Notes: a model not told the origin generated them from the sequence alone. Counted from the first letter of the stretch, positions 1-7,730 are shown. The stretch is DNA of 28,554 bases from DATJHM01 sp035493895 (GCA_035493895.1 DATJHM010000138.1:1-28554); one strand, 5' to 3'. Made by a program: numbers and translations.

Positions 1-726
1 CACTATAAGCAAGGGCGCGTCTTTCTGGTCGGCGATGCTGCCCATACAGTTCTGCCCAGCGGTGGTCTGGGCGCGGGTACCGGTATTCAGGATACGTTCA
101 ATCTGGCCTGGAAGCTGGCCCTGGTTTTGTCCGGGAAAGCGGGTGCGTCCTTGCTTGATACGTATGAAGAGGAACGGCTCCCTATCGGTCAGCTCACCGT
201 TGAGCAAACGCTTCTGCGCTATTTTTATCGTACTGGTGCTGAAGGGATGAAGTTTATTGACGATCCAGAAATGGCTCTGGGCTATCGCTATCACAGTCAG
301 GCTATTATTTCCGAGCCCGGCGCAAGCGAAGCGCCTCTTACCCAACCCCTAGAGACGCTGCATGGTGAACCGGGCACACGTGCCCCACATCTGGTCCTGG
401 AACGCGAAGGAGTACAGATCTCGAGCATCGATCTTTGTGGCGGCAAATGGACGCTGCTGGTTGGGCCTCAGGGCACGGTCTGGGACGAGGTGGTCCGTCG
501 TGTCGCCGAGGAATTCGATCTTACGCTGTCAGTCTATTCTATTAGTGGGGAAAAAGGCTGGAAGGACGTCGAGGAGCGCTGGAATAGCCTGTATGGTGTG
601 AGCACCACGGGCGCGGTGCTGGTACGTCCTGACGGGTTTGTTGCGTGGCGTTTGTATGGCTATACGAATGACGCTCAGGAGCAACTGATGCAAGCGATTG
701 CTCGTATTCTCGCTCGAGAGGCTTAG
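1..726 (+). CDS. FAD-dependent aromatic hydroxylase (PheA/TfdB-type), C-terminal part
   Basis: The reading frame is open from the first base of the window, so the N-terminal FAD-binding Rossmann part lies upstream and is not visible. The visible part begins with a GDAAH motif followed by a Gly-rich stretch and NLAWKLA, the FAD ribityl/pyrophosphate-binding signature of class A flavoprotein monooxygenases (FAD_binding_3). About 100 residues later comes a thioredoxin-like C-terminal domain opened by PGTRAPH and closed by LVRPDGFVAWR, the usual end of phenol or pentachlorophenol hydroxylase-like enzymes. These enzymes hydroxylate aromatic rings with NAD(P)H and O2. The substrate cannot be told from this fragment. 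It is convergent with the next gene and separated from it by a strong hairpin. Family assignment is firm; specific function is unknown. Confidence 0.9.
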   Translation, partial: HYKQGRVFLVGDAAHTVLPSGGLGAGTGIQDTFNLAWKLALVLSGKAGASLLDTYEEERLPIGQLTVEQTLLRYFYRTGAEGMKFIDDPEMALGYRYHSQAIISEPGASEAPLTQPLETLHGEPGTRAPHLVLEREGVQISSIDLCGGKWTLLVGPQGTVWDEVVRRVAEEFDLTLSVYSISGEKGWKDVEERWNSLYGVSTTGAVLVRPDGFVAWRLYGYTNDAQEQLMQAIARILAREA

Positions 727-760
727 ATTGTATCCATCGGGATACTTACAAAGGGCTCAA

Positions 761-819
761 ACAAGAAGAGGAAATAGACGAGAGAACCACCACAATTCTC
801 GTCTATCTCTTCTTCTTGT
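761..819. terminator. Bidirectional hairpin between convergent genes
   Basis: Arms 761-785 and 795-819 are complementary at about 22 of 25 positions including a G-T pair, around a short loop. The purine-rich left arm and pyrimidine-rich right arm give an A-rich side and a T-rich side (TCTTCTTCTTGT), so it could stop transcription from both flanking genes, which end at 726 and 824. Classical U-run length is modest. Confidence 0.7.
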
Positions 820-823
820 TTGC

Positions 824-1441
824 TTACGCCACACCGCCAAGGGGACGCGGCTTCTGCTGGCCATGCAATGCTCGCTCAGCAGCGTTTTTGAGGCGAGCCT
901 CGCTACGAGCGCCAAATCCAGGTAGCTTGCGAATCTTCTGCTGCTGAGCGAGCCGGTACAGCTTTTCGGCGCTATCAACACCCAGTTCTTCATAGAGACG
1001 GATCGCAGTATAAGGACCAACATGCTCCAGCGACAAGAGCGCGCGTACGCCCTGAGGCAACATTGGCAGGGCGAGCCCATTCTGGAAAGTGAATGTCCCG
1101 AACTCGACCAGTTCGCGGATGCGTCCACGCAAACGCTCTCCCAATCCGGCTATATGAAGTTCTTCTCCCCTGGCAAGGATATCCATCGCCTGCTCAGGAA
1201 GATCAAGGACGCCACGTGCCGCGTTACGATACGCCTGGACACGATAAGGATTGCCCTGTTGTGATTCTATTAAGTCCGCGATGCCTGCCAGCACTTCGGC
1301 GATCTGACGATTAGTAATGCGGGGAATAACTGGCTCCTCTGGCTCCATCCCTGGTAAGGTCGGTTGCAAGCCGGGTTTATGAAAACGATTTCCAGGAGAA
1401 GGAACGATTTGTATAGTTTGTGTGAGTTGCATAATGCTCAT
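824..1441 (-). CDS. Stand-alone PolX-like helix-hairpin-helix DNA-binding protein
   Basis: This 205-residue protein has a basic, Pro-rich N-terminal 35 residues. Residues about 38-110 match the 8-kDa domain of family X DNA polymerases (IADLIE, NPYRVQAYRNAAR, then IAGLGERLRGRI). Residues about 110-190 hold two further helix-hairpin-helix units (LEHVGPYTAIRLYEELG and LPGFGARSEARL). In bacterial PolX this block precedes the nucleotidyltransferase and PHP domains; here the protein ends after it, and no polymerase follows in the window. It should bind DNA, perhaps at gaps or 5'-phosphate ends, but no catalytic domain is visible. The ATG at 1441 is preceded by AGAGG with 6-nt spacing. A consensus promoter lies about 115 nt upstream. 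It could be a degraded PolX or an independent accessory repair protein; the intact frame and good signals favour the latter. Confidence 0.85.
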   Translation of the reverse strand: MSIMQLTQTIQIVPSPGNRFHKPGLQPTLPGMEPEEPVIPRITNRQIAEVLAGIADLIESQQGNPYRVQAYRNAARGVLDLPEQAMDILARGEELHIAGLGERLRGRIRELVEFGTFTFQNGLALPMLPQGVRALLSLEHVGPYTAIRLYEELGVDSAEKLYRLAQQQKIRKLPGFGARSEARLKNAAERALHGQQKPRPLGGVA

Positions 1442-1562
1442 AACTGACCTCTTTTCTGCACACTATCTTTCGCGGTAATACGGTGAGCATATACAAAAAT
1501 GTCGGAAATAACGGGACGAGGAGCCCTGGTTAGTGTACAGGTTACATTGAAATCCTGTTCTA

Positions 1563-1591
1563 ATTATAGCACATTGCGAGTGTAACGTCAA
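1563..1591 (-). promoter_or_regulatory. Promoter of the HhH protein gene
   Basis: On the minus strand TTGACG (1586-1591) is followed after exactly 17 nt by a perfect TATAAT (1563-1568). Predicted transcription starts near 1556, giving a leader of about 115 nt before the ATG at 1441. Confidence 0.7.
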
Positions 1592-1738
1592 AGAAATCGT
1601 GCGTTACAGTAGCTTGAATGTCATTTGAAATCAAGGAATATTTTCTCTCTATCTCCTTATTCTTGCTGAGGCTGAGGAAAACGGTAACGCATCCTTTTGA
1701 GCTGCATAGGAATTCTTCTACGGCACCGTAGAACATTC

Positions 1739-1767
1739 TTGACGTCTCCAGCGATATCGCTTATCCT
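1739..1767 (+). promoter_or_regulatory. Candidate promoter of the geranylgeranyl-reductase-like gene
   Basis: TTGACG (1739-1744), 17-nt spacer, TATCCT (1762-1767). The -35 is 5 of 6 to consensus and the -10 is 4 of 6. It would give a leader of about 115 nt containing the hairpin near 1797-1822. Confidence 0.45.
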
Positions 1768-1887
1768 TGTACACACGACGACATCGTGACGCCAGGAGGA
1801 GCTGGATGCCATCCAGCCTCCACTGAGAACGAGGCTGGTCGGTCCGGAGAATGCCGATTCTGCCGTATGTGCTGAAGAAAGAAATCC

Positions 1888-3135
1888 ATGTCTGACGAAA
1901 ATGATGTTTTAATTGTTGGTGGTGGGCCAGCAGGTCTGGCCGCTGCTGAGGCCGCTGCACGTCGTGGCGTACGAACCCTGGTTCTGGAACGCCAGAATGA
2001 GATTGGTTACCCGGTCCACACCAGCGGCGGAAGTTGGGTCAGTGATATGAAAGCGCTGGCCATCCCTGAACACTTGTATCATCCCATCAAAAAAGTTATC
2101 TTTATCTCCCCTCGCCGAGAAGTGGTGCTCAACTATAATCCAGCGGTGGCCTGTGTCATTGATGTGCGCGGACTCTATCAGCATCTGGCGGCTCGTGCTG
2201 TCGCTGCTGGTGCACAACTCCGGGTTCGGCACACAGTCGAGCAGACGCTGGTTGAACAGGGACGGATTGTGGGTGTGACGGCAAAAAATCATATCAGTGA
2301 GCGTCTGACCTTGCGTTCGGCTGTGACCATTGATGCCAGCGGTTTCTCCCGCCATGTGGGAGTGCGTACGGATATGGGCAGCGCCTTCCATCGCTATGGC
2401 TATGGGGCCGAATATGATATGTATGCGCCCAATTATCCCCAGGATGAGCTCTTTCTCATTATGGGCAGCGCCTTCGCCCCGCATGGGTACGCCTGGGCCT
2501 TTCCTCGCGGCAATGGACGTGTGCGCCTGGGTGTTGGAGTGCTCCATCCAGATTGTGACGATGATGCACGTACTTACCTCAATAGCATCGTTCACGATCT
2601 GCCACAATTGACAGAGAAGTTTAAGGATGCCAGCCCGATTGAGTACCATACGGGCCTCTTCCCTTCCGAGAACTATGTCGAACGCTTCTCTCGCGATGGT
2701 CTTCTGCTCGCGGGCGATTCTGGTGGGCACGGCTCAACGCTGGTTGGAGAGGGTATCCGTTTTGCGATCTATTCGGGGCAGATGGCGGGACAGGTCGCAG
2801 CTGAGGCGGTTCTGGCTGGCGATACCTCTGCCGCCGCGCTGGGCCGCTTCGATAAAGCCTGGCGCGCTCGCTTTGGACGCGATATGGACATTTCCTATCT
2901 GATTAACAAGCGAATCGCTCAATATACCGATACGCAATGGGATAGTGCGCTGGATCTTATGAAGCGGCTCACGCCTGCACAGGTTGCGCAGGCGCTACGT
3001 GGCGATTTCAATGCCAGCCTGATTATGGGCATATTGACGCGTAACCCTGCGCTGCTGGCAACCGGTGGCAAAAAGTTCTTTGATGTGCTCCTGGAACGCA
3101 TCAATAAGCCCGCCGTCGCCTCGCTGGAGAGCTAG
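1888..3135 (+). CDS. Geranylgeranyl-reductase-family FAD oxidoreductase
   Basis: This 415-residue flavoprotein starts with an N-terminal dinucleotide-binding fold: VGGGPAG near residue 11 and a terminal LER at the end of the second strand. The mid-region carries HGYAWAFP, matching the YxWxFP signature of the geranylgeranyl/digeranylgeranylglycerophospholipid reductase family. LLLAGDSGGHG with GEGIRFAIYSG near residues 273-293 is the second FAD motif. Family members saturate isoprenoid double bonds in (bacterio)chlorophyll, menaquinone, carotenoid or lipid precursors. No isoprenoid pathway gene is adjacent, so the substrate is open, and a FixC-like or halogenase-like role is possible. The start at 1888 has only a weak purine-rich binding site (GAAGAAAG). 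It is followed after 152 nt by a glutaredoxin that could share its transcript. Confidence 0.85.
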   Translation: MSDENDVLIVGGGPAGLAAAEAAARRGVRTLVLERQNEIGYPVHTSGGSWVSDMKALAIPEHLYHPIKKVIFISPRREVVLNYNPAVACVIDVRGLYQHLAARAVAAGAQLRVRHTVEQTLVEQGRIVGVTAKNHISERLTLRSAVTIDASGFSRHVGVRTDMGSAFHRYGYGAEYDMYAPNYPQDELFLIMGSAFAPHGYAWAFPRGNGRVRLGVGVLHPDCDDDARTYLNSIVHDLPQLTEKFKDASPIEYHTGLFPSENYVERFSRDGLLLAGDSGGHGSTLVGEGIRFAIYSGQMAGQVAAEAVLAGDTSAAALGRFDKAWRARFGRDMDISYLINKRIAQYTDTQWDSALDLMKRLTPAQVAQALRGDFNASLIMGILTRNPALLATGGKKFFDVLLERINKPAVASLES

Positions 3136-3167
3136 ATTTGCCCGTTCTCATCTCCTCCATCCTTGCT

Positions 3168-3235
3168 GTGTTTATTCTCGGGAGTAATATGATCTGGGAC
3201 CCCTGGGAATAAACACCAGCATATCTCTGTTTTTT
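3168..3235 (+). terminator. Possible terminator after the reductase gene
   Basis: Arms 3168-3182 and 3202-3216 pair over about 13 of 15 positions plus a G-T pair, around a 19-nt loop. A T run (TGTTTTTTC) follows only about 12 nt later, so this may be a leaky terminator or an mRNA-processing hairpin between the reductase and the glutaredoxin gene. Confidence 0.4.
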
Positions 3236-3287
3236 CATACAGAAAGATGACTATCTACCAATCCAAATTGTTTATAAGGAGCTATCT

Positions 3288-3551
3288 GTGTCAGAAGCAA
3301 TTGCAAATACCCCAGAAAAAATTACCATGTATGCCACAAGCTGGTGCGGTGATTGCCGGATGGCGAAGCGCTGGTTCGACTCTCACAATGTCTCCTACGA
3401 TTATATTGACATTGAAAATGATGACAGTGCCGCCGAATTTGTCGTGAAGGTGAATGGCGGCTCGCGCACGGTGCCGACGATCATTTTTCCTGACGGTTCC
3501 GTCCTGGTTGAACCATCAGCTCGCGAACTGGCCGCCAAGTTCACGGCTTAA
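3288..3551 (+). CDS. Glutaredoxin-like (mycoredoxin-type) thiol oxidoreductase
   Basis: This 87-residue protein has a thioredoxin fold: KITMYATSWCGDC at the start with active-site Cys20 and Cys23, the TVP cis-proline motif near residues 61-63, and GG near 57-58. The CGDC active site and short length resemble mycoredoxin/NrdH-like glutaredoxins, which reduce protein or low-molecular-weight-thiol mixed disulfides in the cytoplasm. The start is the GTG at 3288, because AAGGAG lies 6 nt upstream; an ATG in another frame at 3247 is not convincing. An intrinsic terminator follows 10 nt after the stop. The specific electron donor is not evident from the window. Confidence 0.85.
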   Translation: MSEAIANTPEKITMYATSWCGDCRMAKRWFDSHNVSYDYIDIENDDSAAEFVVKVNGGSRTVPTIIFPDGSVLVEPSARELAAKFTA

Positions 3552-3560
3552 TTTTACCTC

Positions 3561-3597
3561 GGCCCCTTGTCGATACCGACGAGGGGCCTTGTTTTTT
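3561..3597 (+). terminator. Intrinsic terminator of the glutaredoxin gene
   Basis: Arms 3561-3572 and 3577-3588 form a GC-rich 12-bp stem with one G-T pair and a 4-nt loop. TTGTTTTTT follows. The T run overlaps the stop codon of the convergent esterase gene (3596-3598). Confidence 0.9.
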
Positions 3598-4555
3598 AAC
3601 ATCCATCTTTTCGTGGACCAAGGGCACGTTTCAACGCTGCCAGCTGATCTCGCGCGGCGGTCTGTGTCACCTGTGCGTCAGCGACCATCCTGAAGCCGTG
3701 GTAGGCCCCAGGATAGAGATGGAACTCCGTTGGCACCCCTGCTCGCGTGAGACGACGAGCATACTCCAGATCTTCTTCCAGAAACAGATCCAGGGCACCG
3801 ACATTGATGAATGTGGGCGGGAGGCCCTCTAACTGCGCAGCACGTGCCGCTGCCGCATAGGGCGAAACATCTGGTAAACCTGGCTCCTGGCCCAACAGGG
3901 AAGTCCAGCCAAAGCGATTGGCTTCACGGGTCCAGACGAATTCTCCCGTGTAGGGATGCGGTTCTGCCAGCGTACAGGTGCGATCATCGAGCATGGGCGC
4001 GATCAAGAGTTGGAACGCCAGGGGAATCTCCCCCCGATCACGCGCGAGCAACCCTAGCGCCGCAGCCAGTCCCCCTCCTGCGCTACTCCCCGCAATCGCG
4101 ATGCGCGTCGGATCGACTTCCAGGTCGCGCGCCTGCGTATGCAGCCACTTCAAGGCGGCATAACAATCCTCGACGGGACCAGGATAATGGGTCTCAGGAG
4201 CCAGGCGGTAGTCTACCGAAACAGCCACACAGCCAATGGCTGACACGATACTCTTTACCATGAGATCTTCCTGCTCAGGAGACCCCACAATATATCCACC
4301 CCCGTGCAGCCAGAGCAAGCTCGATCTCGGTCCCTCCCCTGTGATCGGCAGATAGACCAGTATCCGCACCTCGGGTGCCCCTTCTGGACCGGGCACAAAG
4401 CGCTCAGTCACCTCAATGTCGGGGCTCGAAAGCTTTTGAGCACTCATTGTCTGGCTCATACGCACCTGCTTGACAATCTCTTCAGTCAGGGCTACGGAGG
4501 GGAGCTGATCAAGCAGAGCTACAAGCTCAGGATCAACAAGCGGCCTGGTCGTCAT
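3596..4555 (-). CDS. HSL-family (family IV) alpha/beta-hydrolase esterase, copy 1
   Basis: This 319-residue cytoplasmic hydrolase has no signal peptide. It shows the oxyanion motif HGGG (residues 84-87), the nucleophile elbow GSSAG with Ser158, the probable acid Asp256 (VGALDLF) and the catalytic His286 (YHGF). This is the full triad of hormone-sensitive-lipase-like esterases, which cleave short-chain acyl esters. It is a close paralogue of the gene at 23304-24269, roughly 90% identical by eye. The main differences are a 4-residue indel near residue 43 and the C-terminal tail. The ATG at 4555 has AAAGGA upstream. The promoter (4625-4653) is shared base for base with the other copy. The natural substrate is unknown. 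Confidence 0.92.
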   Translation of the reverse strand: MTTRPLVDPELVALLDQLPSVALTEEIVKQVRMSQTMSAQKLSSPDIEVTERFVPGPEGAPEVRILVYLPITGEGPRSSLLWLHGGGYIVGSPEQEDLMVKSIVSAIGCVAVSVDYRLAPETHYPGPVEDCYAALKWLHTQARDLEVDPTRIAIAGSSAGGGLAAALGLLARDRGEIPLAFQLLIAPMLDDRTCTLAEPHPYTGEFVWTREANRFGWTSLLGQEPGLPDVSPYAAAARAAQLEGLPPTFINVGALDLFLEEDLEYARRLTRAGVPTEFHLYPGAYHGFRMVADAQVTQTAARDQLAALKRALGPRKDGC

Positions 4556-4624
4556 GGTCTATTCCTTTCAGCATACGAAAAAGCAGCCATCGCTGGTCTG
4601 GCTTAACATTTTATGGCAATAAAA

Positions 4625-4653
4625 ACTATACAGTTTGTCGAGAAAATACGCAA
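4625..4653 (-). promoter_or_regulatory. Promoter of esterase copy 1, conserved in copy 2
   Basis: On the minus strand TTGCGT (4648-4653), 17-nt spacer, TATAGT (4625-4630). The whole block recurs at 23238-23266 upstream of the paralogue, spacer included. The leader between promoter and gene is about 30 nt longer here than in copy 2. Confidence 0.7.
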
Positions 4654-4693
4654 GGCAAGAAGATATTCAAAATGGAGCGAGGACCAATGCCGT

Positions 4694-4723
4694 TTGTCAA
4701 AAAGACACTTTTTACGCTATTCT
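4694..4723 (+). promoter_or_regulatory. Candidate promoter of the DUF2071 gene
   Basis: TTGTCA (4694-4699), 18-nt spacer, TATTCT (4718-4723), about 125 nt before the gene. It lies back to back with the esterase copy 1 promoter. Otherwise the 4556-4855 gap shows no gene. Confidence 0.4.
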
Positions 4724-4855
4724 TCTGAATGGTGACGATCTTTACACATATCCTGAGCCAATCTCGTCAGTCAGATAGAGGGCAAATACTTCTGTTCTGG
4801 ATCAACAAAAGACGAGAGAACAGAGATTGAGCATCACCAGAGGGAATAAAAAGAT

Positions 4856-5614
4856 ATGGATACCAAATCGATTATTCATACGGTTGAGCACCGACCCTAT
4901 CCGCTACCAGACGGTCCCTGGATTATGCAGCAGGAGTGGCGCGATCTGCTGTTTGCGCATTATCCCATTGCACCTGCGCAACTTCGACCGCTACTACCCA
5001 CGCAACTCCCGCTCGATACCTATGATGACACCTGCTGGGTAGGTATCGTCCCTTTCGCGATGACTAATGTGCATCCGCGCGGCTTTTTCTCGGTGCCCGG
5101 GCTTTCGCAATTTCCTGAGCTCAACGTTCGCACCTACGTCACCGTCCACGGCATTCCCGGCGTCTACTTTTTCAGTCTCGAAGCAGGTAACCCGATCGCC
5201 GTCTCACTTGCACGCAGTCTTTTCCATCTGCCCTATTTCAATGCGGCAATGCACATACAGCGAGTCGGTGACGCCTTCCAGTATTATAGCCACCGTACGC
5301 ATCGAGGCGCACCTGAGGCCGATTTCATTGCCCGCTATCGTCCGATCACCTCCACAATTGTTCTTCCCGAGCCTGGCACACTGGAGCACTGGTTCACGGA
5401 ACGCTATTGTCTCTATACAACTCATCGAGGTCAGGTCTATCGCGGCAATATTCACCATGTGCGCTGGCCCCTGCAAGAGGCTGAATGGGAAGTTTCGCGC
5501 AACACGATGGCTCAGGCACATCGCCTTCCGCTCGCTGACACAGCGCCATTGCTTCACTTTGCGCGCCTGCAAGAGGTCCTTGTCTGGCCTTTGCAACAGG
5601 TTCAACATCCCTGA
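4856..5614 (+). CDS. DUF2071 (YqjF-like) protein
   Basis: This 252-residue soluble protein has the YqjF/DUF2071 pattern: an N-terminal WRDLLFAHYPI followed by LRPLLPTQL, then WVGIVPFAM, then LNVRTYV with GVYFFSLEA. The C-terminal part contains the family's conserved FTERYCLYTTHRGQVYRG-type strand. The fold is related to acetoacetate decarboxylase, but the biochemical function of the family is not established. The ATG at 4856 follows AGAGGG with about 12-nt spacing. It is followed after 155 nt by the CoxG-methyltransferase pair on the same strand; co-transcription is possible but not shown. Confidence 0.85.
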   Translation: MDTKSIIHTVEHRPYPLPDGPWIMQQEWRDLLFAHYPIAPAQLRPLLPTQLPLDTYDDTCWVGIVPFAMTNVHPRGFFSVPGLSQFPELNVRTYVTVHGIPGVYFFSLEAGNPIAVSLARSLFHLPYFNAAMHIQRVGDAFQYYSHRTHRGAPEADFIARYRPITSTIVLPEPGTLEHWFTERYCLYTTHRGQVYRGNIHHVRWPLQEAEWEVSRNTMAQAHRLPLADTAPLLHFARLQEVLVWPLQQVQHP

Positions 5615-5769
5615 CCTTTGCATTCGAACGATGATATCGTAAGATGCCTATACAGCTAGCTTCATGCGTGCTGTGATATGATGGTAAAGTTTCAGGGTTT
5701 GTACATTGGAAAGAGCAGGCTAATCATCTGTGCAGCCTGTGTCTTTGAGAAGAGAAAGGGGCCTGAAAA

Positions 5770-6231
5770 GTGGAATTTTCTGGCACACAAACGATCGCAG
5801 CGCCCATCGAGCATGTCTGGGCGTATCTGCTGGATGTCAACAAAGTAGCGAAGTGCGCACCCGGGTTTCAGAGTCTGGAGGTGCTTGAACCAGAGCATTG
5901 GAAAGCGCTTATTGCCGTGGGGATCGGTCCAGTCAAGGCAAAGTTCACGATGGATGTCACCCGTCCAGAGATGCACGAGCCGGATCATATGGTCGTGAAG
6001 GGCCGTGGGAAAGCGCCGGGAAGCGCAGTGGAACTCTCCGGAGATATGCATCTCTCCCCCGATGGAGAGGGGACACGAATGGACTGGAAGGCGAATGTAG
6101 TTGTGAGTGGCACCATTGCCAGCGTCGGAAGTCGTCTGATGTCCAGCACATCGGAAAAGCTGACCGGTCAGTTCTTTGACTGTCTCCGTACCAATTTGCT
6201 GGCCTCTGAAGCTGCGACAGGAAATGGCTAA
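5770..6231 (+). CDS. CoxG-family SRPBCC protein (CO dehydrogenase subunit G-like), copy 1
   Basis: This 153-residue protein has the SRPBCC (Bet v1-like) fold of the CoxG family: an N-terminal FSGTQTIAAPIEHVWAYLLD, then VAKCAPGFQSLEV, and a C-terminal SRLMSSTSEKLTGQFFDCL helix. CoxG in CO-dehydrogenase operons recruits the accessory ATPase to the membrane. No molybdenum hydroxylase genes are present here, so a general lipid-binding or hydrophobic-ligand role is equally possible. The start is the GTG at 5770, with AGAAAGGGG about 8 nt upstream. Its last codons overlap the first codons of the methyltransferase, so the two are very likely translationally coupled. Confidence 0.85.
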   Translation: MEFSGTQTIAAPIEHVWAYLLDVNKVAKCAPGFQSLEVLEPEHWKALIAVGIGPVKAKFTMDVTRPEMHEPDHMVVKGRGKAPGSAVELSGDMHLSPDGEGTRMDWKANVVVSGTIASVGSRLMSSTSEKLTGQFFDCLRTNLLASEAATGNG

Positions 6232-7069
6232 GACAATGCAGAGTGCGCTTGCTCGCTGGCATGAGTTGCATGATGCTCGTGCTCAACAAATGGATGCAGC
6301 CTATGCACGTCTGGGCCGCACCAGTGCCGATTTTTGGCAGCGCCGTGCCGGTGGTTTTCATCGAGCTACGAGAGATAGCGCTCTGCAAGATCCCTTCTTT
6401 CAACGAGTTCGCGCAGAGGTGAGCTCCGAGAACGATCTGCTCGATGTTGGTGCGGGCACCGGACGTTTTACGCTGGCCCTGGCACCATTTGTCTCCCATA
6501 TTGTCGCAGTCGAACCTAGCGATGCGATGCTCAAGTATCTTCAGCAGGAAACAGAGACGCAGGGCCTTACCAATATCTCGTACCAGGCTACGACCTGGCA
6601 AGCTGCTCCTGACACGCTACAGGCCGACATCGTGATCTGTAGTCACGTGCTCTATCCTATTCGCGAAGTCGATCAGTTCCTGAAGAAGCTCTATGCAGCG
6701 ACCCGGCAGACCTGCTACCTCTACATGCGTGCGACCCCTATTGATGCCTTGAGCGCGCATCTCTGGCAGTATTTTCATGGAGAAGAGCGGATCTTCTCTC
6801 CAAGTTATATCCATGCGCTGGATATTCTCTTCGAGCTTGATCTCTACGCCGACGTCGAAATCGTCAGGACATCCTCAACCTTGCATTTCGCCAGTCTGGA
6901 CGATGCAGTGGAAGAGATGCTCGAAATGCTGATCCTGCCAGATACTCGACAGACGCGTCAGGAATTACGTCTCCAATTGGAACAATGGCTCGTTCCACAA
7001 GGTGCGGAATTTGTCCCACCGCAACCCGAGCTGGTCAGTGCGATTCTCAAGCTTTCGCGCTCTGCTTAG
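6224..7069 (+). CDS. Class I SAM-dependent methyltransferase
   Basis: The SAM-binding signature is clear: LLDVGAGTGRFTLALA (motif I) and HIVAVEPSDAML (motif II), then DIVICSHVLYPI (motif IV region) in a Rossmann-type methyltransferase of about 281 residues. The start is most likely the ATG at 6224, which overlaps the CoxG stop codon by 8 nt; the ATG at 6236 is an alternative. A longer TTG start at 6176 would overlap CoxG by 56 nt and is less likely. The acceptor is unknown. Pairing with a CoxG-like lipid-fold protein suggests a hydrophobic small-molecule substrate, which is inference. Confidence 0.88.
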   Translation: MAKTMQSALARWHELHDARAQQMDAAYARLGRTSADFWQRRAGGFHRATRDSALQDPFFQRVRAEVSSENDLLDVGAGTGRFTLALAPFVSHIVAVEPSDAMLKYLQQETETQGLTNISYQATTWQAAPDTLQADIVICSHVLYPIREVDQFLKKLYAATRQTCYLYMRATPIDALSAHLWQYFHGEERIFSPSYIHALDILFELDLYADVEIVRTSSTLHFASLDDAVEEMLEMLILPDTRQTRQELRLQLEQWLVPQGAEFVPPQPELVSAILKLSRSA

Positions 7070-7087
7070 TGGGAGCGGTGCGGGGGA

Positions 7088-7235
7088 AAAGCGCTGTAGT
7101 CAGGGAAATAACGAACGGGCTACAGCGCTTTCGCGGGATGGTCCAGGAAGATATTGCAAAACGAGTTATCCAGTCCCTGATTGCAATATCGCCGTGGTAA
7201 AACCAGAAATGGTAAAGATGCTAGTGCGATACTAG
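7088..7235. repeat. Three consecutive inverted repeats in a convergent gap
   Basis: Arms 7088-7099 and 7120-7131 form a perfect 12-bp stem with a 20-nt loop. Arms 7150-7159 and 7181-7190 form a perfect 10-bp stem with a 21-nt loop. Arms 7221-7225 and 7231-7235 form a 5-bp stem with a 5-nt loop. None is followed by a long T run. They lie between the convergent methyltransferase and CoxG copy 2, and may act as terminators or mRNA 3'-end structures. Confidence 0.6.
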
Positions 7236-7280
7236 TGAGGAAGGGAATATCCTGAGCAACCCGCGAAGGTTTTTACCAGG

Positions 7281-7323
7281 AGAGGCTTTTCCAGATTCTC
7301 AGAGAGACTTTTCCAGATTCTCA
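7281..7323. repeat. 22-bp tandem duplication across a stop codon
   Basis: Segments 7281-7301 and 7303-7323 are identical except for one base, at a 22-bp period. The second segment encodes the last residues (ENLEKSL) of the leftward CoxG copy 2 and the first lies just beyond its stop. Because 22 is not a multiple of three, the duplication changes the reading frame at the C-terminus. Confidence 0.85.
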
Positions 7324-7730
7324 AAGAAGGAACTGAGCGACTTCTTTACAATGCCCTGGCTCAAGGGGTTATTGGCAATCGCAACGGGCCCTTCGAGCTC
7401 GGCGCTGGCATTGTAGCTCAGCAGAGCACCATCAGCTTCATCGGTCAGATCGATCTGGCTGACGGCATTGACTTTGCCACCACGGCCCTGGCGCTGGACC
7501 TGGAGTTCGAGATGGCTGGGTGCCTGGCGGTTGGCAATGTTGATGACGACCGCATATGGTCCTTTCAGACCTGGGATCGGGGTGGTGATATCGGCCTGGA
7601 TGCGGCTATCGTCGAGATAGGTAACACCATCACACCCCGGAATGCTGGCCTGGAGTGTGGCTGGATTCAAGATCGCATTGTACACCTGGCTGCTGGACAC
7701 TTTAAACTTGTGAGTTCCATTCAATTTCAT
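7299..7730 (-). CDS. CoxG-family SRPBCC protein, copy 2
   Basis: This 143-residue SRPBCC protein opens with MKLNGTHKFKVSSSQVYNAILNP-type features, continues with LQASIPGCDGVTYL, and ends with SLSSFFENLEKSL. This matches CoxG-type polyketide-cyclase-fold proteins, including the IPGC turn. It is diverged from the CoxG at 5770, so it is not a recent copy of it. The ATG at 7730 follows AAGGAA with 8-nt spacing. Convergent to the methyltransferase, it forms a single-gene unit. Its 3' end carries the 22-bp tandem duplication that produces the present stop codon. Ligand and partner are unknown. Confidence 0.82.
   Translation of the reverse strand: MKLNGTHKFKVSSSQVYNAILNPATLQASIPGCDGVTYLDDSRIQADITTPIPGLKGPYAVVINIANRQAPSHLELQVQRQGRGGKVNAVSQIDLTDEADGALLSYNASAELEGPVAIANNPLSQGIVKKSLSSFFENLEKSL

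Larger units (their letters stand above)
1442..1887. other. Divergent intergenic region with two promoters and a leader hairpin
   Basis: The 446-bp gap separates the leftward HhH gene from the rightward reductase. It holds a leftward promoter (1563-1591) and a candidate rightward promoter (1739-1767). A GC-rich hairpin near 1797-1822 is built on GCTGGATG and CATCCAGC and lies in the predicted leader of the reductase mRNA. I see no additional gene; the short frames here lack binding sites and family features. Confidence 0.5.

Noticed and set aside
1909..2730. Long minus-strand frame of 273 codons opposite the reductase
   Set aside because: It is the antisense shadow of a well-supported gene, with no domain signal or ribosome binding site.
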